From the NCBI GenBank assembly GCA_963608705.1, contig CAVDHB010000016.1:1-40922 (forward strand): DNA of 40,922 nt, written 5' to 3'. The position numbers and the translations under genes are program-made. The notes beneath the pieces were generated by a model. That model made no database searches and was not told the DNA's origin. It saw nothing but the letters and a program-made list of their open reading frames with translations. Shown here piece by piece: positions 33,689-40,922 of this stretch. Positions within the stretch are counted from its first letter, which is position 1. Each line of letters opens with the position of its first letter. This DNA comes from CAVDHB01 sp963608705. GTDB lineage: Bacteria > Bacteroidota > Bacteroidia > Bacteroidales > Bacteroidaceae.

Positions 33689-35171
33689 TCTTTAAGCTGG
33701 CAAGAGAAAGCACGTCGTAAGCAGGATAGTATGTTGTTTTTTTGTCTTTCTTTACGTCTGATGTCAGCTTTTCGATGATTTCTTTGTCTTCGCGATAAAT
33801 TCGTTTGGTATTGTTCAATACTTGATTGGCATACTCTGTTGAGTCATGGAGGTTCGTGGCCCATTTACGTAAAGCACTCTTCAGATTATTCTTTTCTTTG
33901 AGTTTGTCTACATTGGCTAATAGCGTGTCCACTGTCCAGTAATCCTTTTTATTTTGGAGTGTTTCCTTCAGAAAATAGGGACCGAAGTTGAACGATCTAT
34001 TTTCCTGTGGGGTTAATTCCCTTTTACAGATGTCTGCAAAACTTTCCACAAAACTGTCTTGTACTTTATGGAACATGAGGCAGGAAGGAGGCATGTTATT
34101 TCTGTTTGGTTGCATCTTGTCGGACTTCGCCACTTTCTTAGCCGCTCCGCAAAGTGCTTCTGCCAACTCATAACCATAATAGAATGGATAATTAGCCTTG
34201 ATGAATGCAATGCCCGCACAGGCGGTGAGGTTTGTGAAAGCCACGTCAGCCTCGTCAGACTTGAAAAGGGACGTTGTGTTTTCTTCAAACTTCCGCATGT
34301 ACTCTGTCACGTAAGGAATGGCGTAATCCGCTTTGCAAATCACGGTGAAATCATCTCCGCCCAGCACAATGGGGCGAACGGGGATTTTCTCATTTTCCTT
34401 TAGTTCGTTTTTGATTATGTGGTCATATATGTACTCGTATGCTTCTTTTGCGGATTTTTTAGTGGATTTGTCCAGATTCTGGGAGAAATCCTTCAATCTT
34501 TTCCTGTCTGAGCCAATCTTTTGAACCACTTGTCCAAGACCGTTTCCGTCTGCGTGAATCACGGCCAGCCAGCTCTTGTTGTTGGCTATATCGGATACAT
34601 CAAAGGGAAAGCGAGTGGCGTTTACTGCTTCGCCAAAAGCCGCATCACAAATAGAACTCCGCTGTTCTTCTCCCGCAAAATCTCTTTTTTGTTTCGTTGC
34701 TGCATCCCAATATTCATCTTCGTGGATTTCCACTGTAGGCAATCCCGTTTGTCTGGAACGAAGAAATCCCATGAATCCTAAAGTATTAGGTCTCATGGGC
34801 TTGTTACGTTGAGCACGTAGCTTGGTCTCCAACTTTTGAACGGTATCTTGAAAGCTGTCCTCATCATTATATTCCACCACCGCTTGACTGATTGTGATGC
34901 CAGGAGCCATCTTCACCACTACTTTGGGAAATTCTCGAACGACTTTCTCACAATCTGTTTGGTTGTCAAAGCTGTATTTGATATTTCCGGCAGCGGCTAA
35001 GATCCAATTACCATTCTTGGAATAATCATCGACATTTGCGACTTCTTGGAATGTTTTCGTACATATATTATTGATTAATTCACTCGCCCCAATGATGTCT
35101 TTCAGCTTGTTGGTCTGAAAGATGAAGCCTTGAATGCCTTGGACGGCTGCGCCATATAGATATTTGCTCAT
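33681..35171 (-). CDS. cas10: Cas10 without HD domain
   Basis: Cas10 is the large subunit that senses target RNA and makes cyclic oligoadenylates from ATP. The 496-residue protein begins directly with the first palm-like domain (GIQGFIFQTNKLKDIIGASELIN), so the N-terminal HD nuclease found in many Cas10 proteins is absent. The second palm has WLAVIHADGNGLGQVV and the intact catalytic GGDD at 271-274 (IVLGGDDFTVI), so second-messenger synthesis should work. The C-terminal part is helical (domain D). I start at ATG 35171; the upstream TTG at 35186 adds nothing conserved. It is the first gene of the operon, with its promoter about 30 bases upstream. Confidence 0.95.
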   Translation of the reverse strand: MSKYLYGAAVQGIQGFIFQTNKLKDIIGASELINNICTKTFQEVANVDDYSKNGNWILAAAGNIKYSFDNQTDCEKVVREFPKVVVKMAPGITISQAVVEYNDEDSFQDTVQKLETKLRAQRNKPMRPNTLGFMGFLRSRQTGLPTVEIHEDEYWDAATKQKRDFAGEEQRSSICDAAFGEAVNATRFPFDVSDIANNKSWLAVIHADGNGLGQVVQKIGSDRKRLKDFSQNLDKSTKKSAKEAYEYIYDHIIKNELKENEKIPVRPIVLGGDDFTVICKADYAIPYVTEYMRKFEENTTSLFKSDEADVAFTNLTACAGIAFIKANYPFYYGYELAEALCGAAKKVAKSDKMQPNRNNMPPSCLMFHKVQDSFVESFADICKRELTPQENRSFNFGPYFLKETLQNKKDYWTVDTLLANVDKLKEKNNLKSALRKWATNLHDSTEYANQVLNNTKRIYREDKEIIEKLTSDVKKDKKTTYYPAYDVLSLASLKNE

Positions 35172-35202
35172 GATGTGCAGATTCAATTTAATATTAGGTA
35201 CG

Positions 35203-35233
35203 CAAAGATAGAAATAATCTATTAGATAAACAA
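35203..35233 (-). promoter_or_regulatory. Promoter of the cas operon
   Basis: On the minus strand: TTG (35233-35231), a 20-base spacer, and TATCTTTG (35210-35203). This is a textbook Bacteroidota promoter 32 bases before the cas10 ATG. A second TAACTTTG on the same strand at about 35351-35358 has no good partner element. Confidence 0.85.
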
Positions 35234-35415
35234 GATTGGAGAGTATTTCTTTTATGGACTTTCTGTTGGATTGGTGGAATAGGCTCTCATCTTAAGCGGT
35301 CATTCTGATATAATAATGCACGATTCTTGTATGATAATCCATCTTGGTAACAAAGTTAAATAGAATGTTTTCCGAATAGGAACACATGGTTCATTCTTAT
35401 CACATATAATTTTCG

Positions 35416-35423
35416 TATCTTTG
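35416..35423 (+). promoter_or_regulatory. -7 element of the TPR/OB-protein gene
   Basis: TATCTTTG lies 27 bases before the chosen ATG. It overlaps an in-frame TTG at 35421, which therefore cannot be the real start. The -33 element is poor. The 35234-35415 interval holds nothing else that I can assign. Confidence 0.65.
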
Positions 35424-35450
35424 CCCCGTAACCCTTATAAATTCAATGAG

Positions 35451-37913
35451 ATGTCTACTATGTCAGAAATCACGGCTTTGCGTAGGCAAGGTAAGCTCAA
35501 GGAGGCTTTTCGCTTGGCGGAGGAAATGCAAATCCAAGAACCCGGAGAGTGGGCTGATACGGCCATGTTCTGGGTGTTGAGGGATATGTTTTTGGAAAAC
35601 GACCGGGATGAAGAGAGTAAGAATGAATGTCTGGAACGCATGAAGCGACTGCTGCCGACCATGAAAGACGATAAAGGAGTCGGAAAGCTGACAGTCGCTA
35701 AACTGCAAAGAGCACAGCTCCCCAATGCTGAAGAGATAAGGAAGTGTACGGCGCTATCCAAGACAAATCCCTGTCAAGCGTATGAGGAAGCGGTGGCTTG
35801 CGGGGGAAAGCAGGCGGAACGATTGAATGCGGCGTTGCATGAGGATTTCGGTTGGATATTGTACCGTTACCTCAAAGACCGGGCGGACGGGATGTCTTCT
35901 GTGGAGGTACGTACATTGTTGCGGGATTATTTGTGTTTGAACGTCCCACGTCCTTCCATGCTTCATTCCATGATATTGCATTTCGCATTGGGCTTTGCCA
36001 AGAATCATGCAGAGTTTCTTTTTCCGAAGTTTCTGCGTATGTGGGGACTCTCCAATTTCAGAAAAGAAGATTTAAAGGACGGGATAAATCAGAAAGGTGA
36101 ATCCATCCCCTCGCTTGTTTCCCGTGTCTGCGCTTGTCTGTCCATGAATGATGATTCTTTAATAGACGAGATGGCGGCTACTCTTTTGCGTAAGGAGAAG
36201 GTGGTGGAAATGTACCGCAAACCATTCTTTTGGACTTTGTTTGACTTACAGAAAAATAACGCTATGGAAGAGTTCTGGAATATGAGCGTAAGATATGCCC
36301 GCTTGTATGGTGCGTACCCTGCGACTCCGTGGCATTCTGAAATAGTGAAATTGGTTGTCCGGAAAGCTGAGGCGGTGTATGCGGGGAGTTTCTTGGATTT
36401 TATGCGTAACTGTGCGAAGGCAGGGTTTTGTGAAGATGACTGGCTACCAGAAGAAGGCAAAGAGGGGAGAATGTTTCCACCTTTGGCGGTACAGTTCGCC
36501 AAGAAGGGGATGGAGTTGTTGAAGATGCAAACAGCCCCAGAGGAAGGGATACTCGAAGTGTTAGTGAAACTATATGACTTGATAGAAGAACAAGAGGCGG
36601 GAGATGAATGGACGGCACGGCAGCGTGCCATGCTTGCTTTGTGGACTGGTGACAGGGAAGGTGCCGTGGTGCGGTACAGAAAGTTGCTGAGACGGATGGG
36701 CGACAAGTTTTATGTGTGGCAGGAAATGGCGCAGTGTGTGGAAAACAATGCATTGCGTATGGGACTGCTGCTGCACGCCTTGGAGCTGGAGAAGTCGGAT
36801 GCGTTGATAGGTCCCTTGCGGTTGCAGACTGTGGAGGCTTTGCTGGAAGCCGGCTGTCGGGCGGATGCGAAAAAGTATTTGGATGAATATGCGGCTTTCC
36901 GTCGGAAGACAGGGAAACCGTGTGGGGAACGTTGGAAACTGCTCGAAGAACGGTGCGATGCCTTGGAGGTGAGTTCTGAAAAGAAGTTGGACAAGAAACA
37001 AGCGGTGTTGGATGCGTTGGAATATGCCTATGCGGATTGTCCTTGGGAGGAGTTTGTGCTGGTGGATCGTTTCGTGGTGGAGGGTAAGATGAAGGTCGTA
37101 ATGGCGAACAATGAAGTTTCTTTTCAGACTTCCGCCAAACGTGTGGGGATAGGCAAGCGGACGGAGCTTGGTACGGTATTGAAGATGCGGCTCACAAGGG
37201 AAGATGGAAAGGTTATTCCGCTGGATGGGAGAAAAGAGAACGCTCCTCTATGGAGTGTGTTCCCTGAAGAGTGGGGGTATGTGGTGTATGTGAATGAGCC
37301 TAAAAGTGCGGTGTCTGTGGTTACTTCCGCTTCAGAGGAAACATTCTTTTTCGACAAGCGTAAACGGTTTAAGGCTGGAGATTTCATTTCTTTTCGTAGT
37401 TATGTGCGTCAAGGAAAGGAGGGGAAAAGGAAGCTGATAGTGTGTCCGAGGTCTTGTGAAAAGGAAAAGGCACTTGCCCATTTTACGCAACGTGTTGTAG
37501 TCGTGGATGGGGTGAATGAGGAAAAATCGTTGTTTCATATAGTGATGGGAGTAGGGATGGTAAGCGATGTGGTGAGTTTCAAGGATACCTGTCTGCGTCC
37601 TGCCATAGGTGATTTCTTGAGATTGACTTATTGTTTGCGCAAGAATAAGAAAGGGGAAAAGCGGATAGTGGTACTGGATATGCAATCTACGGATGAAACG
37701 AATAGCAAGTTGTGCAAGGAGGTGGAGGGATGGTTGGAAGTCAAATCAAAGTCATTTACAGGTCAGGCTGATTTTGGATTTGTGAACAATGTGTATGTGC
37801 CGAAGTCAGTATTGGACAAGTATGAAGTTATAGATGATTGTGAGGTGAGGGTGAAAGCGGTGGTGGGTGCTGATGGGAAATGGAGAGCTTTCTGGTTGAG
37901 TGTATGCGAATGA
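35451..37913 (+). CDS. TPR-repeat protein with C-terminal OB/cold-shock-like domains
   Basis: The 820-residue protein has no name I can give with certainty. Residues 1-500 form alpha-helical repeats of TPR type (ITALRRQGKLKEAFRLAEEM at the start; RYRKLLRRMGDKFYVWQEMA later). After about 510 it becomes beta-rich, with four or so OB-like units; the last (GWLEVKSKSFTGQADFGFVN, then VYVPKSVLDKYEVIDD and WRAFWL) has the FGFV pattern of cold-shock or S1 RNA-binding domains. This layout recalls the TPR plus S1/CSD-like proteins described in predicted conflict (TOTE-type) systems, but that is from memory. It sits between cas10 and the array, divergent from the cas operon, with its own promoter, and points at the array. 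Start chosen at ATG 35451; ATG 35460 is also possible. Confidence 0.7.
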   Translation: MSTMSEITALRRQGKLKEAFRLAEEMQIQEPGEWADTAMFWVLRDMFLENDRDEESKNECLERMKRLLPTMKDDKGVGKLTVAKLQRAQLPNAEEIRKCTALSKTNPCQAYEEAVACGGKQAERLNAALHEDFGWILYRYLKDRADGMSSVEVRTLLRDYLCLNVPRPSMLHSMILHFALGFAKNHAEFLFPKFLRMWGLSNFRKEDLKDGINQKGESIPSLVSRVCACLSMNDDSLIDEMAATLLRKEKVVEMYRKPFFWTLFDLQKNNAMEEFWNMSVRYARLYGAYPATPWHSEIVKLVVRKAEAVYAGSFLDFMRNCAKAGFCEDDWLPEEGKEGRMFPPLAVQFAKKGMELLKMQTAPEEGILEVLVKLYDLIEEQEAGDEWTARQRAMLALWTGDREGAVVRYRKLLRRMGDKFYVWQEMAQCVENNALRMGLLLHALELEKSDALIGPLRLQTVEALLEAGCRADAKKYLDEYAAFRRKTGKPCGERWKLLEERCDALEVSSEKKLDKKQAVLDALEYAYADCPWEEFVLVDRFVVEGKMKVVMANNEVSFQTSAKRVGIGKRTELGTVLKMRLTREDGKVIPLDGRKENAPLWSVFPEEWGYVVYVNEPKSAVSVVTSASEETFFFDKRKRFKAGDFISFRSYVRQGKEGKRKLIVCPRSCEKEKALAHFTQRVVVVDGVNEEKSLFHIVMGVGMVSDVVSFKDTCLRPAIGDFLRLTYCLRKNKKGEKRIVVLDMQSTDETNSKLCKEVEGWLEVKSKSFTGQADFGFVNNVYVPKSVLDKYEVIDDCEVRVKAVVGADGKWRAFWLSVCE

Positions 37914-38065
37914 TGATATAATAAAAAAGGAAAAATACCATTGTACTTTGGCTTATTTTTCATATCTTCGCAAGCGAAAAGGTACATTTTTACCGTTAGA
38001 GGACGTTAAAGAAAAGAATTTTTAGAGTCTAACTCTCTGATAAACAGAATTGAAAAATTTTTACG
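37914..38065 (+). promoter_or_regulatory. CRISPR leader with promoter
   Basis: This 152-base AT-rich stretch precedes the first repeat. TTG at 37941-37943, a 19-base spacer and TATCTTCG at 37963-37970 form a promoter close to the Bacteroidota consensus (one mismatch in the -7 box), which would start transcription about 85-90 bases before the first repeat. The leader assignment also rests on the truncated repeat at the other end and on the repeat ending ATTAAGAC, like a type III crRNA handle. New spacers should enter here. Confidence 0.75.
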
Positions 38066-40499
38066 GTCAGAGAACATATTCCATTAGAACAAGGATTAAG
38101 ACAGGTAATAGGATTGTTCCATTCTCTCTTTCACGTTGTCAGAGAACATATTCCATTAGAACAAGGATTAAGACAATGCGTTCTTTCCCTCCTTGCTAAC
38201 AAAACTGTAGTCAGAGAACATATTCCATTAGAACAAGGATTAAGACAACTCCTCGTTGTCGAATTCACTTATGCATCCCAGGTCAGAGAACATATTCCAT
38301 TAGAACAAGGATTAAGACACCAATACTTGATGTGGACCTGATAGTGTCTTCATACGTCAGAGAACATATTCCATTAGAACAAGGATTAAGACGCCATTCT
38401 CCGCAATTTGTTTGGTTCATAGAGCAAATGTCAGAGAACATATTCCATTAGAACAAGGATTAAGACATCGGAAGAGGCACATCACCTCTGCTTACCAACG
38501 TCAGAGAACATATTCCATTAGAACAAGGATTAAGACTCTATCAGTTCTTTCATCCGGTCTTTCTTATATGTCAGAGAACATATTCCATTAGAACAAGGAT
38601 TAAGACGCGTCAGCTTTGATGTTTACGCCCTTAACGCTTTCGAGTCAGAGAACATATTCCATTAGAACAAGGATTAAGACGCACTGTTCCTTGAAGTACG
38701 AGAATGACGAAAGCTCGTCAGAGAACATATTCCATTAGAACAAGGATTAAGACATATCCGCATTCTACCTTTATGATGTGCTTTAATTCGTGTCAGAGAA
38801 CATATTCCATTAGAACAAGGATTAAGACGTGGGGGGTTCCATGCCTACGTATCTCAATATGTTGTCAGAGAACATATTCCATTAGAACAAGGATTAAGAC
38901 AGAGCCATCTGCTTTTTTCCCGGTGACTACCCCTGTCAGAGAACATATTCCATTAGAACAAGGATTAAGACAAAATCTGCTTAGCGTTTTCCCCGCTTCC
39001 TTGATGGTCAGAGAACATATTCCATTAGAACAAGGATTAAGACATTACCTCGCTCGCACGTATTGTTTGGAACGACGCGGGTGTCAGAGAACATATTCCA
39101 TTAGAACAAGGATTAAGACTTAGATTAGAATTTATACACGTCTCCATCACCGAAGGTCAGAGAACATATTCCATTAGAACAAGGATTAAGACTTCGTTGT
39201 TGATATATGAAAGACAGTGAGCGGGATGGTCAGAGAACATATTCCATTAGAACAAGGATTAAGACAGAATGTTCCGTTATCATTCCAGAGAAACACATCG
39301 AGTCAGAGAACATATTCCATTAGAACAAGGATTAAGACTTGTTATAGAAGTCGATTGTCGGGAAAGAGACATAAGTCAGAGAACATATTCCATTAGAACA
39401 AGGATTAAGACACGTTCTCCTCTCCGTACAGGTCAGCCGCCATGAGAAGCGGTCAGAGAACATATTCCATTAGAACAAGGATTAAGACTGGTCTAAGTAG
39501 ACGTTTTGCATTCTCAGCGCAAGCGGTCAGAGAACATATTCCATTAGAACAAGGATTAAGACTATGCACGTCCATCACGAGTAGATTCCCCTTGAAGAAG
39601 TCAGAGAACATATTCCATTAGAACAAGGATTAAGACTGATTACTTTCATCATATTCTTTTCCATTTTCGTGTCAGAGAACATATTCCATTAGAACAAGGA
39701 TTAAGACGCTCCGCCATGTAGTCGAATATGTCATCCACTTCGTGTCAGAGAACATATTCCATTAGAACAAGGATTAAGACACTTTTTCAGCTCTTTCTCT
39801 TTGAGCTGTCTAAGTTCGTCAGAGAACATATTCCATTAGAACAAGGATTAAGACATATGTTTTTCCTGTATTTGCTTTAAAAATGTTGTCAGAGAACATA
39901 TTCCATTAGAACAAGGATTAAGACATCATTTTCTCATCCATAATAAATTGATATTTGATGTCAGAGAACATATTCCATTAGAACAAGGATTAAGACTATG
40001 TTCCATCCGTCATATTTGTTCGGAACCATGATGAGTCAGAGAACATATTCCATTAGAACAAGGATTAAGACTGCATTTGGTCAAGCGTCTCGATGTCCGT
40101 CAAGTCCATGTCAGAGAACATATTCCATTAGAACAAGGATTAAGACTCATCAGCCATGTTACGATTGTCAATCTCTTCGATGTCAGAGAACATATTCCAT
40201 TAGAACAAGGATTAAGACCCAAGTTGAAATCATCGAAGAACAGGGCTTCAAGCACGTCAGAGAACATATTCCATTAGAACAAGGATTAAGACTTAGGAAA
40301 AACGACATTGCCGCGCCAATACACATATGTCAGAGAACATATTCCATTAGAACAAGGATTAAGACTCAGAGTACTTATATAGCAATATATCATCACATGA
40401 TATGTCAGAGAACATATTCCATTAGAACAAGGATTAAGACGTGTGATTACGCCATCAATGGTAGCAACATACAACCCGTCAGAGAACATATTCCATTAG
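38066..40499 (+). CRISPR. CRISPR array: 34 repeats, 33 spacers
   Basis: The repeat is 37 bases, beginning GTCAGAGAAC, with ATTCCATTAG in the middle and ending GGATTAAGAC. The 33 full copies look identical by eye; the last is cut to 22 bases. The first repeats start at 38066, 38138, 38210, 38282 and 38356; the last full one at 40404. Spacers are 33-40 bases, mostly 35-38, and no two appear the same. Transcription is rightward: the leader is on the left, decay is at the right end, and the terminal ATTAAGAC would be the 8-base 5' handle after Cas6 cleavage. The repeat has little stable secondary structure, as usual for type III. Confidence 0.99.
40478..40499 (+). repeat. Truncated terminal CRISPR repeat
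   Basis: Only the first 22 bases (ending CATTAG) match the repeat; after that the sequence departs completely. This marks the leader-distal, oldest end of the array. The right inverted-repeat arm begins 13 bases later. Confidence 0.93.
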
Positions 40500-40512
40500 T
40501 ACCATCAATAAA

Positions 40513-40645
40513 CATTGTGTCTCTACTGATTGATGGGCATTTAGAACGTGTCTTGTCATGCCGTGAGTAGTGACTCCTTATTCACCGTGTTTGACTCTAT
40601 GTAATGAAGAGGTTAGACTGGAGAGTATAAGGTTGTCTCAACGCA
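40513..40645. repeat. Right arm of the 132-bp inverted repeat
   Basis: Reverse complement of 8-139 with two substitutions and a one-base indel. It starts 13 bases after the truncated last CRISPR repeat. No gene is seen in it. A looser match seems to continue beyond the arm: the bases just left of 40513 resemble 154-166 if a 24-base insertion is allowed in the left copy. Confidence 0.9.
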
Positions 40646-40751
40646 CCCTTGTTCTGTCTTATAAATGGAAAATTACCACACATTGAAAATCTTCTTCTCT
40701 GTGTGTACTTTATGAAAGAAAATGGACGAAAAGTGAAGAAGTATGGTACAA

Positions 40752-40887
40752 TGTAGGCCTATTTCCAGCGATTTTAGGTTGTTTAGTGTAGGCTAGTGTA
40801 GGCTTAGTGTAGGCAATATTCCTGTTTTTTGTCATATTAGAAGCTGGTAACCAATGATTTAAGAATGTTCAGTGTAGGCGTGTAGGC
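40752..40887 (+). repeat. TGTAGGC iteron-like direct repeats
   Basis: TGTAGGC occurs six times: 40752, 40787, 40797, 40808, 40873 and 40881. The middle three sit within AGTGTAGGC units spaced 10 and 11 bases apart, one helical turn, as for binding sites of one protein on one DNA face. The remaining right flank (40646-40922) has no ORF of note; a small CACACA/TGTGTG hairpin lies near 40677-40707. Confidence 0.75.
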
Positions 40888-40922
40888 AAATTCACGAAAA
40901 AACGTTTGGCAGGAGGGGGATA

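Noticed and set aside
31623..35171. Subtype III-A or III-B (Csm or Cmr) assignment
   Set aside because: No Cmr1, Cmr3, Cmr5, Cmr6, Csm2 or Csm4 signature was recognised; the Cas5 position is filled by Csx10, which points to III-D.
35421..35450. Upstream TTG start for the TPR/OB protein
   Set aside because: The TTG is part of the TATCTTTG promoter box, so it lies at or before the transcription start.
38114..40570. Open frames of 60-190 codons running through the CRISPR array
   Set aside because: They consist of the translated 37-base repeat (HIPLEQGLR, TYSIRTRIK) plus random spacer residues. The repeat length keeps frames open by chance.
8..40645. The whole interval as a composite transposon
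   Set aside because: The arms carry no transposase, no integrase is found between them, and the interval holds essential chromosomal genes in an ordinary order.

Overview
The window looks like chromosomal DNA of a Bacteroidales bacterium (Bacteroides/Parabacteroides-like; the genus cannot be fixed from sequence alone). The reasons are the repeated Bacteroidota promoter signature (TAnnTTTG with a TTG or TTTG about 19-20 bases upstream), a hybrid two-component system with fused AraC domain, a DUF5723-type outer-membrane protein, a long IspG, and an RpoN and YraN set typical of the phylum.

Layout. Positions 1-282 hold the left arm of a 132-bp inverted repeat and a strong hairpin terminator. 283-3466 (minus) is a two-gene cell-surface unit (DUF5723 barrel plus lipoprotein), divergent from a 1450-residue hybrid sensor kinase (3842-8194, plus). 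8256-19113 (plus) is a mostly housekeeping run: rpoN, a PAP2-like membrane protein, purE, ispG, cysS, yraN-type, pyrH, frr, rsgA and two glycosyltransferases.

The exciting part is 19119-40499, a type III CRISPR-Cas locus, best described as III-D-like because of a Csx10 protein. One minus-strand operon starts at a clear promoter (35203-35233) and runs cas10 (GGDD intact, no HD domain), csm3-like, csx10, a double-RAMP protein, a 138-residue protein of unknown role, a 731-residue RAMP protein, a CARF-HEPN RNase with an extra C-terminal module, an inserted Rpn-family nuclease with its own promoter, cas6, a Card1/Can2-type CARF nuclease, a RecD/Pif1-like helicase, cas1, a BT4734-like archaeo-eukaryotic primase, and an N-terminally extended cas2. 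A divergent TPR plus OB/cold-shock-like protein (35451-37913) sits between cas10 and the array. The array has 34 copies of a 37-base repeat (the last truncated) and 33 spacers, with its leader on the left.

How the parts may work together (inference). Cas6 processes array transcripts. The Cas10/RAMP complex binds target RNA and makes cyclic oligoadenylate. Because Cas10 has no HD nuclease, DNA damage would fall to the Card1-like nuclease and RNA decay to the CARF-HEPN protein. The helicase-cas1-primase-cas2 block looks like an adaptation module able to unwind and resynthesise nucleic acid while acquiring spacers; no reverse transcriptase is present. Spacers tend to read as coding sequence on the strand opposite to the crRNA, as expected for transcript targeting. 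The right arm of the inverted repeat begins 13 bases after the truncated last repeat, so the arms enclose the CRISPR locus together with essential genes.
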